A DNA stretch of 64,000 bases from Flavobacteriaceae bacterium UBA1903 (GCA_002337605.1 DDGL01000007.1:447311-511310); one strand, 5' to 3'; shown: positions 9,499 through 18,745, counted from the stretch's first letter. The notes: generated by a model not told the origin, from the letters alone. Program-made: numbers and translations.

Positions 9499-10083
9499 TT
9501 GTCACTAACCCACCAGGACATATCAACCGTACTCGTTCTTTGTAAAAAAGGAAACCAGCTTGCGCAATTAGAAGTGTACAATCGCTACAATAAAGCGATG
9601 TATAATGTGGCGCTACGTATTGTAAAGGACACTGCATTGGCAGAAGATTGCATGCAGGAGGGTTTTATTTCAGCCTTTGAAAAGCTAGACACATTTAAAG
9701 CTGAAGCCGCATTTGGTGCATGGTTAAAGCGAATTGTAGTAAACAAAAGTATTGCGAACTACCACAAAAGCAAAAAGTATGTGGCCATGTCTGAAACTGA
9801 CGAAGCTTTTATAGAAACTGAAGACCTTGTAGATATCGAAGATGGATTGTCCAGCGAGGATTTCTCAAAGCTGAAAGCAACCCAGGTGGTAAGTTGTATG
9901 GAAGCATTGCATACCAGTTACCAGCGAATCCTGACCCTTCATTTTATTGAAGGCTATGATTATGAGGAAATTTGTGAGATTTTAAACATTAGCAACGCCA
10001 ATTGCCGCACGCTTATTTCGCGTGCCAAAGAGAGTTTACGAAAAAGAATAACTGTTTTAAACCCCAGCCTGCACAGGCATTAA
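9499..10083 (+). CDS. RNA polymerase sigma-70 family factor (ECF type)
   Basis: A 194-residue ECF sigma factor. Region 2 is visible at about residues 25-90 (YNVALRIVKDTALAEDCMQEGF) and region 4 at about 130-185 (LHFIEGYDYEEICEILNIS then CRTLISRAKESLRKRI). The reading frame has no ATG near its N-terminus: the first usable start is TTG at 9499, with an in-frame stop at 9460. It begins a four-gene operon with a membrane protein (2-base gap) and two beta-repeat envelope proteins, which suggests envelope-stress control. Confidence 0.9.
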   Translation: MSLTHQDISTVLVLCKKGNQLAQLEVYNRYNKAMYNVALRIVKDTALAEDCMQEGFISAFEKLDTFKAEAAFGAWLKRIVVNKSIANYHKSKKYVAMSETDEAFIETEDLVDIEDGLSSEDFSKLKATQVVSCMEALHTSYQRILTLHFIEGYDYEEICEILNISNANCRTLISRAKESLRKRITVLNPSLHRH

Positions 10084-10084
10084 G

Positions 10085-10633
10085 ATGAAAGAAAACGATA
10101 CCATAACAACCCTATTTAAAAATCTTGAAGGTAGTTTCGATGTACACGAAACCCCGCAAGGACACCAAAGACGTTTTTTAGAGAAGCTAAACCAACAGCA
10201 GCCCAAAACCAAAAAAACAAACTTTTGGAGATGGGGAAGTATTGCCGCAGCCATCACCCTACTTGTTATTTTGGGTGGCAGTCTATTTGCTCCACAAGCA
10301 CCTCAAGAAGCAGATTTGGCAAGTGTTTCTCCAGAAATGGAACAAACACAATCTTTTTTTACCACAGCCATCCATTTCGAAATAGCAGCACTACAGCAGT
10401 ATGATTCTCCAGAAAGTAAGAAGCTTATACAGGATGCCCTCTTACAAGTAGATAAACTTGAAGAAGACTACCAACTACTTAAAAAAGATCTTGTAGAAAG
10501 TGGAAACAACAAGCAGGTGATCCACGCAATGATTACCAACTTTCAAAATAGAATCAAAGCTTTAGAGCAGGTTTCGGAGACTTTAGAAACAATAAAAACA
10601 CTTAAAAACACTACAGATGAAACATATTTATAA
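10085..10633 (+). CDS. Probable anti-sigma factor, single-pass membrane protein
   Basis: A 182-residue protein with a cytosolic N-terminus of about 48 residues, one membrane segment at about 49-68 (WGSIAAAITLLVILGGSLF) and an outside domain rich in heptad-like helices, probably coiled coil. It follows the sigma gene after one base, the place where an anti-sigma factor is expected. It lacks the HxxxCxxC motif of zinc-type anti-sigma factors, so the role rests on position and topology. Its 3' end overlaps the next gene by 17 bases. Confidence 0.65.
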   Translation: MKENDTITTLFKNLEGSFDVHETPQGHQRRFLEKLNQQQPKTKKTNFWRWGSIAAAITLLVILGGSLFAPQAPQEADLASVSPEMEQTQSFFTTAIHFEIAALQQYDSPESKKLIQDALLQVDKLEEDYQLLKKDLVESGNNKQVIHAMITNFQNRIKALEQVSETLETIKTLKNTTDETYL

Positions 10634-11705
10634 GATACTTTTTCTAATTGTTTTACTACCTCTTTCGGTAGTGGCCAACAATGAAAAATTTAAAGGGAAA
10701 CATACCAAGGAGAAAAAAATCCACAAAGAATACACCGTTAACGCTGATGCAGGATTAAAAATTGATAACAGCTATGGAAGTATTACTATTGTTACATGGA
10801 ACCAGAATAAAACAGTGATCGACGTGATCATCAAAACCAACGGAAACAACGAAGAAAAAGTAATTGAGAAATTAAAAGAGATAGACGTAGATTTTACTGC
10901 TAACGGATCTAAAGTTACTGCTATCACGAACTTTGGTTCTAAAAAAGGAGGCTGGAGCAGCTGGTTTGGTTCGGGCAATAATAATGTGTCGGTAGAGGTA
11001 AATTACACTATTAAAATACCAGTCACAAATAGTGTAAACCTTCATAATGATTATGGAAGCATCACATTAGACAAGCTGGAAGGGAATGCCTCGATTCACT
11101 GCGATTATGGACAACTTATCATTGGTGAATTACTTGCTGAAAACAATTCCCTTAATTTCGATTACACCAATAACTCGACCATTCAGTATATGAAAAGCGG
11201 AAAGATTACGGCAGATTATTCGGGTTTTACCCTTGGTAAAGCAGATAAACTCCAAATAAATGCAGATTACACAAAGTCTGAGATTGGAGAAGTGGAGGAT
11301 GTAAATTATAACAACGATTATGGGAAAATAACTATTGATAAGGCTAAACATGTAGTTGGGAATGGTGATTATATACACCATAATTTTGGAAGTATCTCGG
11401 GGAGTTTGGATGTAAACACTGACTATGGAACCGTAAAAATTGATACGGTGTTACCAAGCGTTAGAAAAGTAATTTTAAAATTAAATTATACCAGTGCTAC
11501 AATTGGCATGGCCAACGGGCTTAATTTTAATTTTGAAATGGACTTGAATTACACTAATATTAAAGGCAAAGAACAATTTCAGTTTACACACAAGACTGAA
11601 AAAAATTCATCAAAAATATATCTTGGCCACTATGGTAAAAAAGATAGCGGCAATACCATTAATATCAATGCCAATTATGGTGGAGTAACTTTTAAAAACA
11701 ACTAA
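10617..11705 (+). CDS. Secreted beta-repeat protein (DUF4097-like)
   Basis: A 362-residue exported protein with a signal peptide (about 1-20, ending SVVAN). From residue 50 onward short units recur around the motif (N/D)-YG-S/K-I-T/I (NSYGSITI, NDYGSITL, CDYGQLII, NDYGKITI, TDYGTVKI, NANYGGVTF), as expected for a right-handed beta-helix or solenoid. Resemblance to the DUF4097/DUF2807 adhesin-like families is inferred. Translationally coupled to the membrane protein before it and 18 bases from the head GIN gene after it. Confidence 0.7.
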   Translation: MKHIYKILFLIVLLPLSVVANNEKFKGKHTKEKKIHKEYTVNADAGLKIDNSYGSITIVTWNQNKTVIDVIIKTNGNNEEKVIEKLKEIDVDFTANGSKVTAITNFGSKKGGWSSWFGSGNNNVSVEVNYTIKIPVTNSVNLHNDYGSITLDKLEGNASIHCDYGQLIIGELLAENNSLNFDYTNNSTIQYMKSGKITADYSGFTLGKADKLQINADYTKSEIGEVEDVNYNNDYGKITIDKAKHVVGNGDYIHHNFGSISGSLDVNTDYGTVKIDTVLPSVRKVILKLNYTSATIGMANGLNFNFEMDLNYTNIKGKEQFQFTHKTEKNSSKIYLGHYGKKDSGNTININANYGGVTFKNN

Positions 11706-11723
11706 CACTAAAAAATCAATACA

Positions 11724-12455
11724 ATGAACAAAACAATCAAATTTTCAATTTTAGGGGTTCTGGCATTTTTAGGAACATTCAATGCACACGCACAATGGGG
11801 AAAGAACCAAGTGAAAGGAAGCGGAAACATTACCACAACAAAAGTGACTACCGCGGACTATGATGAAATTTCCGTTGTAGGTTCTTTGACTGCCGAACTT
11901 GTTTCTGGCAAAGAAGGAGCCATCACCATAACAGCAGACGACAACCTACACCAACTGCTGGACATTGAAAGTACAAATGGAACGTTGGTGATTAAAACCA
12001 AAAAAGGAGCTTCCTATTCTTCAAAAAACGACATTGTGGTAACTGTTCCTTTTTCTGAGGTTTCCACCATTTCCTTAACTGGAAGTGGCGATGTTATAGG
12101 AAAGAACACTGTAAAAGGAAGCGCACTAACTATTAATGTCACAGGAAGTGGCGATGTGGTTTTGGCTACGGAAGCTACAGGAATAGACGCTAAAGTTACC
12201 GGAAGCGGTGATATGAAGCTTTCTGGAAAAGTGGAAAACCTGGAAGTGAAAGTAAGCGGGAGTGGCGACTTCGAAGGCTATAATCTGGAAGCTACCAATG
12301 TAGAAGTGTATGTTTCGGGATCTGGAGATGCGCAAGTTACAGCCAATGCTGCTATTAAAGCCCGTGTAAACGGCTCTGGAGACATTAAATACAAAGGAAA
12401 CCCAGCAGAAAGTGACAAGAAAGTAGTGGGTTCCGGGACAGTGAAAGCGCAATAG
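11724..12455 (+). CDS. Head GIN domain-containing protein (DUF2807)
   Basis: A 243-residue secreted protein: signal peptide 1-23 (ending NAHAQ), then a domain in which GSGD-type turns recur about every 18-22 residues (TGSGDVIG, TGSGDVVL, TGSGDMKL, SGSGDFEG, SGSGDAQV, NGSGDIKY, GSGTVKA). This is the signature of the DUF2807 auto-transporter adhesin head GIN domain, a predicted beta-solenoid common in Bacteroidota. It is the last gene of the sigma operon. Its stop codon TAG is the first unit of a seven-base tandem repeat. Confidence 0.88.
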   Translation: MNKTIKFSILGVLAFLGTFNAHAQWGKNQVKGSGNITTTKVTTADYDEISVVGSLTAELVSGKEGAITITADDNLHQLLDIESTNGTLVIKTKKGASYSSKNDIVVTVPFSEVSTISLTGSGDVIGKNTVKGSALTINVTGSGDVVLATEATGIDAKVTGSGDMKLSGKVENLEVKVSGSGDFEGYNLEATNVEVYVSGSGDAQVTANAAIKARVNGSGDIKYKGNPAESDKKVVGSGTVKAQ

Positions 12456-12486
12456 GCTTTAGGCTTTAGGCTTTAGGCTTTAGGCT
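12453..12486 (+). repeat. Tandem heptamer TAGGCTT, 4.9 copies
   Basis: Perfect head-to-tail copies of TAGGCTT. The first TAG is the stop codon of the head GIN gene. In the coding frame, changes in unit number would not alter the protein because the stop lies in the first unit. It sits just before a terminator hairpin. Confidence 0.9.
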
Positions 12487-12531
12487 AAAAGTGCCAAGTC
12501 TTAGATAAATGCTAAGACTTGACACTTTTTT
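12487..12531. terminator. Bidirectional terminator
   Basis: A long stem, AAAAGTGCCAAGTCTTAG pairing with CTAAGACTTGACACTTTT with one mismatch around a seven-base loop. It is flanked by T on the plus side and by A on the left (T on the minus strand). It separates the convergent head GIN and corA genes. Confidence 0.88.
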
Positions 12532-12567
12532 CTTTAATTCGTAACTCTAAGCTTGTACTTGGTACCT

Positions 12568-13659
12568 TTAAAGCCATTTCTTCCGCTTAAAATACCAGAG
12601 CAAACCAAAGAAAACTGCGATCATAGCACCCCACAGGTAGAAATAACCGTACTTCAGTTGTAGTTCGGGGATATATTCAAAGTTCATTCCGTAGATACCT
12701 GCCATAAAGGTTAGCGGGATAAATATTGAAGCCATGATGGTTAGCACCTTCATTACTTCGTTCATTTTATTACTAATGGTGGTCATATACATATCCATTA
12801 AGCCCCAGATCATTTCCCGGTAGATATCTACACTTTCAGAAACCTGAATAATGTGATCGTACAAGTCACGGATGTAGTTTTGGGTTCTGGCCTCAATGAG
12901 AGGGGTCTCGGTTTTTTCCAGTCTGTTGATAACCTCTCGTAACGGCACAACAGCTCTTCTAATGCGAAGAATTTCCTTTTTCAGTATTTGAATATCCTGG
13001 GTGATGTCGTCTTCCACTTTATCTTCAAACAGCTGGTCTTCGATAAATTCTATTTTAGCACTTAAGGTTTCTATCACACTGAAATAGTTATCTACAATGG
13101 CATCCAGCAAAGCGAACATTAAGTAATCGGAACCTGCATTACGTATTCTACCTTTAGCATTTGCCAAACGGTCCCGTAAACCATCCCAAACATCGCCATC
13201 GGCTTCCTGAAAGGTGGTCACATAATCCTTTCCCACCACCATACTTACGTGCTCGTTTATAAAGTCTCCATCGTCTGTATAATGGAGCATTTTAAATACA
13301 ATGAATAAATAGTCTTCATATTCATCCATTTTAGGACGTTGATTGGTCGTAACTATATCTTCCTGTATTAGCGGATGCAAGCTATAGTACTCCCCTAGCC
13401 GTTCTATTTCTTTAGTGTTGTTAAGTCCGTTTATATTGATCCATGTAATGTGTTCACTGGTTTCAAAACCAAAGGCATCTTCTATATTTTCAGAATCTTC
13501 TCTTTTGTAATGGTCCTTAGAATAATCTATGATCTCTACCTTGGTCGCTACGTTTACCTTTTTCCCTGTATAGGTTACTGTTCCGGGAGCTTCATTATGG
13601 ATGATGGGTCTTTTAACCGTAGGTACTTTAAAGCGCCTTTTCTTTTTTCTGGCAGTCAT
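12568..13659 (-). CDS. corA: Magnesium/cobalt transporter CorA
   Basis: Pentameric Mg2+ channel of the inner membrane. The 363-residue protein has the large cytosolic alpha/beta funnel, a long stalk helix (about 245-305), two membrane segments at the C-terminus and the selectivity signature GMN at residues 324-326 (IYGMNFEYIPEL). The final residues FKRKKWL form the usual basic tail. The first roughly 35 residues are basic and likely disordered. Transcribed alone. Confidence 0.95.
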   Translation of the reverse strand: MTARKKKRRFKVPTVKRPIIHNEAPGTVTYTGKKVNVATKVEIIDYSKDHYKREDSENIEDAFGFETSEHITWININGLNNTKEIERLGEYYSLHPLIQEDIVTTNQRPKMDEYEDYLFIVFKMLHYTDDGDFINEHVSMVVGKDYVTTFQEADGDVWDGLRDRLANAKGRIRNAGSDYLMFALLDAIVDNYFSVIETLSAKIEFIEDQLFEDKVEDDITQDIQILKKEILRIRRAVVPLREVINRLEKTETPLIEARTQNYIRDLYDHIIQVSESVDIYREMIWGLMDMYMTTISNKMNEVMKVLTIMASIFIPLTFMAGIYGMNFEYIPELQLKYGYFYLWGAMIAVFFGLLWYFKRKKWL

Positions 13660-13748
13660 AAAATAGTATTGAATTTTAAAGATAGGAAAACTAAACTATT
13701 TTTATACTTTTAAATCTTAACGACATCACAATAAAGCAGGAAACTTTT

Positions 13749-14543
13749 ATGCTGAAAAAACCATTTCCGTTCGACCCTTTACTGAAGCATCACTTACTCA
13801 TAGCTTTGGGGCTAGCTATTTGGATTTTTCTTTTTTTAACACTTACGGAACCACTGGACACTAACGAGTTAGATGGCCTGGAAAAATTAACCTATTTACC
13901 GCTATATGGCCTCGCTGGCGCTTCTGCTTATCTACTTATTTTACCATTGCAAACCTTTCTTTTTCAGAAGAATAAAAAAAGCTGGACTCTTTGGAGTGAG
14001 CTCCTTTTCTTTTCCCTTATGTTTTTGTTTGGATTGTTGTTGTCACGAACTATTTACTTGTATGTGGTAGTTCCGGGAGCCCAAAACCCCTACACCCTAT
14101 ATTATTTCTTTACCTCCATTTATCTTCCCGCTATTGCTACCATTTTCCCCATATTAGCAATTGGTCGCTGGGCATTTGGACGGTATTTTGAAAAGAAATT
14201 AGAAGATCAAAAAATTGAAATTGAAGGTGAAGGTACCTATGAAGGATTGCGACTTCAATTAAACGACCTGGTAAGCGTAAAAGCGGACGATAATTATATA
14301 GAAGTATCTTTTCTGAACAACGGCAACCTAAAAAAACAATTAATCCGAAACAAATTATCCAACGTCGAAACAACTATTCCAGAATTATTTCGCACCCATA
14401 GATCCTATCTTATAAATCCGAATCACTTTCAGCAATTTAAAATGGACTCCGGAAAATTGAATCTTTTGCTTTCTTCTGAAATTATAGTTCCTGTTTCAAA
14501 AACGTATGCTGAAAAAGTAAAAACACAGTTTCAGAATAATTAA
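13749..14543 (+). CDS. Membrane-bound LytTR transcriptional regulator
   Basis: A 264-residue protein with four predicted membrane segments (roughly 17-33, 52-72, 84-106 and 120-142) followed by a LytTR DNA-binding domain (about 170-262; DLVSVKADDNYIEVSF and FRTHRSYLINPNHFQQF are characteristic). In Bacteroidota this architecture lacks a receiver domain, so signal input is presumably through the membrane part. No partner histidine kinase is adjacent. The start ATG lies 89 bases from the divergent corA start. Confidence 0.88.
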   Translation: MLKKPFPFDPLLKHHLLIALGLAIWIFLFLTLTEPLDTNELDGLEKLTYLPLYGLAGASAYLLILPLQTFLFQKNKKSWTLWSELLFFSLMFLFGLLLSRTIYLYVVVPGAQNPYTLYYFFTSIYLPAIATIFPILAIGRWAFGRYFEKKLEDQKIEIEGEGTYEGLRLQLNDLVSVKADDNYIEVSFLNNGNLKKQLIRNKLSNVETTIPELFRTHRSYLINPNHFQQFKMDSGKLNLLLSSEIIVPVSKTYAEKVKTQFQNN

Positions 14544-14851
14544 TTTTTTACGGAAGAGTTTACAAAACTCCTCACAATTCGAAATTCGTCTTTTTAATCG
14601 TATTGCAAATTTCGGTTCATGAGTGATTTGAAAACAAAAGTTTAATTTAAATACCTAGCGTTAATCTTCAAATCGTATCGAAGAACACCACGACAGGGTT
14701 GCATTTCAAAAACACGTAGCATATTTCACCACAAGGAGCCATCATTTCGCCCCAAACTCCTGTATATAATAGTCTTTCGGGTTTACTTGCCCTATGTTTG
14801 TTTCATCAAAAATTCATAACCCCCGAAGCATTCGGAACTAAAACAAACACT
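14544..14851. other. Gene-free stretch before the S41 protease
   Basis: No gene seen. A TATGTTTG box (14793-14800) matches the Bacteroidota -7 element about 50 bases before the chosen start of the protease, but no TTG is suitably placed upstream. A weak hairpin, GAGTTT-ACAA-AACTC, follows the LytTR gene at about 14555-14570. Confidence 0.4.
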
Positions 14852-16093
14852 ATGAAAACTAGCTGCACTCTCTTAATCGCTGTATTATTTACAACATTTT
14901 CCTTTGCACAAACTGAAACGTGTGACTGTAAAAAAGACCTTGACTTTTTAGTAAAGAAAATGAAGAAAATGCCTTCCTATAAAGAGCAAGTAAAAAACCA
15001 AAAAGAGGACGCTTTTGATGCCTTGTACACAGAACTTGCTTCTAACATGGAGAAAAATCTACCTATTGAAACCTGTTATATGCTGCTTAGCCAGCAAATG
15101 AGTTTTGTAAAAGACTACCACGCGTATGTAAAACTAAATGAAGGATTTGTAAAAAAGGATATTGTTGAAACAAAAGAAGGGATAGAGAATTTTAAAAATT
15201 CAACCCGTTTTAAAGAACATCCACGCGCGCAGGAACCTATTGCACAGTTAAAGGAAGTTATGTCGCAAAAGCCTGCGCCCAGTATTGAAGGGATATACCA
15301 GCAAGGAGATGAATATGTACTAGGGATACACAAAAACAAAAACGCGAATACCTATGATGGGATTGTACTAGAAAGTAACCACCCACTTTGGGAGGCTGGA
15401 CAAATTAAATTTACAGCTACTAAGAATGCTCAAGGAAATTACGATTTGTATTATTACGATAGTGATACCTACAGACCTTACTACGCAAACAATATGCAAT
15501 TTGAAAATATGCGGATCTGGAGTTTCAAAAAAGAAGCAAGTAAAAGTAATTTCGAATTTATTAAAAACGATACAATTAATTGGGGCTATGAGACACTACA
15601 AGGAGGTACGCATTACATACGTATGAAAACATTCTCAGGAAGCACCAGCAATAGAAAAGCACAAAGAGAGTTCTTTTCAGAAATGGAAAACAAGCTAACA
15701 GCAGGCAACTTAATTTTAGACTTGCGAAGTAATGGTGGTGGAAGCTATGAAGTTTCAGATCCATTTTTAAAACTATTCCAGCAGAAAGGAATTAAAGTGT
15801 TTGTCATCACCAACCAATTTACAGGAAGTAATGCAGAACAGTTTACAGTAAAATTACGGGAGCTTGAAGGTACAGTTCAAGTAGGGCAAACTACCAGAGG
15901 GGTCGTAGCGTATGGCCGTGATAAAGAAGCTCCGTCCTCCCCTTCTGGATACTTTACGTTTTATACTACCGACATGAATTTTCATGACCCGTTCTTTGCC
16001 TATGAAGGCATAGGAGTTGTTCCTTCCATAAAGTTAGAGTATGAAAGTGACTGGATTAATCAAACGTTAGAGCTCATAAACCAAACTAAATAA
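14852..16093 (+). CDS. S41 family (C-terminal processing-like) peptidase
   Basis: A 413-residue secreted protein. I start at 14852 because the signal peptide begins there (MKTSCTLLIAVLFTTFSFAQ); an upstream in-frame ATG at 14798 would put 18 hydrophilic residues ahead of it. The C-terminal half is an S41 peptidase domain: LILDLRSNGGG, then Ser326 in the FTGSNAEQF motif as probable nucleophile, and VGQTTRGVVAYG. No clear PDZ domain is seen. An N-terminal Cys/Lys-rich helical region (about 20-110) precedes it. The substrate is unknown. Confidence 0.85.
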   Translation: MKTSCTLLIAVLFTTFSFAQTETCDCKKDLDFLVKKMKKMPSYKEQVKNQKEDAFDALYTELASNMEKNLPIETCYMLLSQQMSFVKDYHAYVKLNEGFVKKDIVETKEGIENFKNSTRFKEHPRAQEPIAQLKEVMSQKPAPSIEGIYQQGDEYVLGIHKNKNANTYDGIVLESNHPLWEAGQIKFTATKNAQGNYDLYYYDSDTYRPYYANNMQFENMRIWSFKKEASKSNFEFIKNDTINWGYETLQGGTHYIRMKTFSGSTSNRKAQREFFSEMENKLTAGNLILDLRSNGGGSYEVSDPFLKLFQQKGIKVFVITNQFTGSNAEQFTVKLRELEGTVQVGQTTRGVVAYGRDKEAPSSPSGYFTFYTTDMNFHDPFFAYEGIGVVPSIKLEYESDWINQTLELINQTK

Positions 16094-16142
16094 GAGCTTC
16101 CAATAGTTTAGAAGAGTCGGAATGCCGCTGTTAGTATAAGTA

Positions 16143-16185
16143 CGAAATGGAATGCAGGGATAGTATTAAATTGCATTCCATTTCG
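16143..16185. terminator. Terminator hairpin between convergent genes
   Basis: A perfect 14-base stem (CGAAATGGAATGCA with TGCATTCCATTTCG) around a 15-base loop, followed on the plus strand by CTTTTG. It lies between the 3' ends of the S41 gene and hisIE. The T-tract is weak, so it may end transcription only partly. Confidence 0.7.
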
Positions 16186-16201
16186 CTTTTGTCCGTTAGT
16201 G

Positions 16202-16816
16202 TTATTCGTTACGGTCGTATTTGTGTCTCGCACGCAACGTTTTTTCAACATCTCTAATATGAAACCCTTTTGCTTGCAACAGCACCATAAAGTGAAAGAG
16301 AAGGTCTGCACTCTCATTTAAAAAAGCCAAATCGTCATCATCTTTACTTTCAATCACTACTTCCACAGCTTCCTCCCCAACTTTTTGTGCAATTTTATTA
16401 ATCCCCCTTTTAAAGAGTTGTGCTACGTAGCTTTTTTCATGCTCGCCATCGTTTCTTCTATCCTCTATCACATGTTCGAGGTACGATAGAAATCCGAAGT
16501 TAGAAACATTCTTCTCCCCCCAACACGTATCGGTTCCTTTATGGCAGGTGGGTCCTTCCGGATCTGCTTGTAGTAACAATGTATCATTGTCACAATCTAC
16601 TTTTACGGATACCAGACTCATATAATTTCCGGTTTCTTCACCTTTGGTCCAGAGTCTGTTTTTACTTCGGCTATAGAATGTTACTTTTCCTGTGTCATTC
16701 GTTTTATTAAATGCTTCTTCATTCATAAAGCCCAGCATAAGAACATTTTTTGTCAGGCTATCCTGAACAATTGCTGGTACTAGGTTGTCTGGGTATTTTT
16801 TAAAATCTATTATCAT
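16202..16816 (-). CDS. hisIE: Bifunctional phosphoribosyl-AMP cyclohydrolase / phosphoribosyl-ATP diphosphatase
   Basis: Steps two and three of histidine synthesis in one 204-residue protein. The HisI half (about 1-110) shows WTKGEETGN, the Asp triad region VDCDNDTLLLQ and zinc-type Cys in GPTCHKGTDTCWG. The HisE half (about 115-204) shows the MazG-like GEEAVEVVIESK motif and DLLFHFMVLL. It is the last gene of the his operon, separated from hisF by 364 bases that hold a broken four-helix-bundle gene. Confidence 0.97.
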   Translation of the reverse strand: MIIDFKKYPDNLVPAIVQDSLTKNVLMLGFMNEEAFNKTNDTGKVTFYSRSKNRLWTKGEETGNYMSLVSVKVDCDNDTLLLQADPEGPTCHKGTDTCWGEKNVSNFGFLSYLEHVIEDRRNDGEHEKSYVAQLFKRGINKIAQKVGEEAVEVVIESKDDDDLAFLNESADLLFHFMVLLQAKGFHIRDVEKTLRARHKYDRNE

Positions 16817-16912
16817 AATTTGAGTTTAGAGGTACGAACATAGAACGACGAATTCAGTATTGAAACAAAAGCGACGAACGACGCGTACTTACTAATGGTT
16901 TAAAAATTTCAA

Positions 16913-17136
16913 TTATTTTGAGTTTATACTTTTTCTTATTGCTATTATGGATGCACCTGTGATGGCAACAAACTCATCCGCTTCCTTAATTAATCTTTTA
17001 TTTTCTTCATCATTAGTAGAAATCAGTGCTTGAATTATTTCTAACCCATATTGGCTTTCATCTGCCTCTTCTAAACTATTGTAAGCTTATTTATAAAGTC
17101 CTTATCAGATTTAGCCCGATTGGCTGCCCTGTAGTT
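16913..17136 (-). pseudogene. Remnant of a four-helix bundle (S23-type) gene
   Basis: On the minus strand one frame reads NYRAANRAKSDKDFINKLTIV and then hits TAG; after a one-base shift the other frame continues EEADESQYGLEIIQALIST to IRKSINSK and a stop at 16913-16915. The two halves join into the C-terminal part of the four-helix bundle/S23 family, whose members often read NYRAA.RAKSDKDF..K...VEEEADE. The N-terminal half is missing upstream. One frameshift plus truncation make this a pseudogene. Many flavobacterial his operons carry an intact version here (from memory). Confidence 0.8.
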
Positions 17137-17180
17137 TGTTTAGTTTTCACCCGTCGCTCTACGTTCGTAACTCATCGCTT

Positions 17181-17939
17181 TTAAATCCTAACAGGAACTC
17201 CCTGTTTCTCTAGTTCTTTTTTTAATTCTGAAATCTCTATTTCCTTAAAATGAAATACACTTGCTGCCAGTGCTGCATCTGCATTTCCAACCGTAAAGGT
17301 ATCTGAAAAATGTTGAATACTTCCCGCCCCTCCTGAAGCAATAACAGGAATATTCACTAATGCTGAAAGTTTCGCCAGTGCTTCATTGGCAAAGCCAGCC
17401 TTTGTACCGTCATTGTCCATCGCTGTAAAAAGTATTTCTCCAGCTCCTCGAGCGGCAACTTCTTTCGCCCAATCAAATAGATTGAGCTGTGTAGGGACTT
17501 TTCCACCTACGAGATGCACTATCCATTCGCCGTTTATATTTTTAGCGTCAATGGCTACCACAATACATTGTGTCCCAAACTTAGCAACTAAGTTGTTAAT
17601 TAGCGTTGGGTTTTTAACTGCTGCAGAATTAATAGAAACCTTATCGGCTCCGTTATTCAGCAAAACAGCCACATCTTGTACGCTTGAAATACCTCCCCCC
17701 ACCGTAAAGGGGATGTTGATAGCTTCTGCTACTTTTAAAACTAAATTAGCTAAGGTTTTGCGTTTTTCTTCGGTTGCTGAAATATCCAAAAAAACCAATT
17801 CATCGGCTCCGTTTTCAGAATAAAGCTTAGCGAGTTCCACCGGGTCCCCCGCATCACGAAGGTTTACAAAATTGACACCTTTTACGGTACGTCCGTTTTT
17901 GATGTCAAGACAGGGTATGATTCTTTTTGTTAAGGGCAT
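17181..17939 (-). CDS. hisF: Imidazole glycerol phosphate synthase subunit HisF
   Basis: Cyclase subunit of the HisF-HisH synthase, converting PRFAR plus ammonia to imidazole glycerol phosphate and AICAR. A 252-residue TIM barrel with the catalytic aspartates Asp12 (CLDIKNGR) and Asp131 (VVAIDAK) and the phosphate-binding GGGIS and ASGGAG motifs. Its partner hisH is two genes upstream in the same operon. Confidence 0.98.
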   Translation of the reverse strand: MPLTKRIIPCLDIKNGRTVKGVNFVNLRDAGDPVELAKLYSENGADELVFLDISATEEKRKTLANLVLKVAEAINIPFTVGGGISSVQDVAVLLNNGADKVSINSAAVKNPTLINNLVAKFGTQCIVVAIDAKNINGEWIVHLVGGKVPTQLNLFDWAKEVAARGAGEILFTAMDNDGTKAGFANEALAKLSALVNIPVIASGGAGSIQHFSDTFTVGNADAALAASVFHFKEIEISELKKELEKQGVPVRI

Positions 17940-18001
17940 ATTGTTTTAATGTAGAAAGCAGAAAAACTAACTTTGAGTTGCTGCATTCCGATTTCATTCT
18001 T

Positions 18002-18745
18002 CTATTTTTTTTCAATAAAATATTCTAATTCTTTTAAGGTAATCCTATTCTCATAAATAGCTTTTCCAATAATAGTTCCTTCACAACCTAGTCTGGCTAG
18101 TTTCGGGAGTTCTTCGAAGGTAGATATGCCTCCGGAAGCTATTAATTTTATGGGGTTTCGACGCTGCTCAGACTGGAATTCGGAAATAATTTTTTTATAC
18201 AATTCAAAAGCAGGCCCCTGCAACATCCCGTCTTTACTAATATCGGTACAAATTACATACTGGATTCCCTCTTTTTGATACGCTTGTATAAACGGTAGCA
18301 ATGCTTCTTTACTTTCCTCCTGCCATCCGCTTACTGCAATTTTTTCGTCCAGAGCATCGGCTCCCAGAATTATTTTTTCTGAACCGTGTGCTGCAATCCA
18401 GCTTTTAAAAGTTTCAGGGTCTTTTACTGCAATGCTTCCCCCTGTGATCTGGTTTGCACCACTTTCAAAAGCAATTCTAAGATCACCATCAGTCTTTAAT
18501 CCACCGCCAAAATCAATTTTCAGGATGGTTTTAGACGCTATTTGCTCTAATACCTTGTAATTCACAATATGATTACTTTTAGCACCGTCCAGGTCTACTA
18601 AATGTAAATACTGAATTCCGTGGGCTTCAAATTGTTTGGCAACCTCTAACGGGTGCTCATTGTATATTTTCTTTGTGCTGTAATCACCTTTGCTAAGGCG
18701 AACGCACTTTCCTTCTATAATATCTATGGCTGGGATTATTCTCAT
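18002..18745 (-). CDS. hisA: ProFAR isomerase (HisA)
   Basis: Isomerises ProFAR to PRFAR, step four of histidine synthesis. A 247-residue TIM barrel paralogous to HisF, with Asp8 (PAIDIIEG) and Asp130 (LGADALDEK) at the catalytic positions, and the phosphate loops DFGGGL and ASGGIST. It lies 18 bases downstream of hisH. Confidence 0.98.
   Translation of the reverse strand: MRIIPAIDIIEGKCVRLSKGDYSTKKIYNEHPLEVAKQFEAHGIQYLHLVDLDGAKSNHIVNYKVLEQIASKTILKIDFGGGLKTDGDLRIAFESGANQITGGSIAVKDPETFKSWIAAHGSEKIILGADALDEKIAVSGWQEESKEALLPFIQAYQKEGIQYVICTDISKDGMLQGPAFELYKKIISEFQSEQRRNPIKLIASGGISTFEELPKLARLGCEGTIIGKAIYENRITLKELEYFIEKK

Noticed and set aside
12453..12486. TAGGCTT array as a CRISPR-like or mobile repeat
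   Set aside because: Units are 7 bases with no spacers; it is a simple tandem repeat.
14798..14851. Upstream ATG for the S41 protease
   Set aside because: It would put 18 hydrophilic residues before a perfect signal peptide; a -7 box overlaps it.
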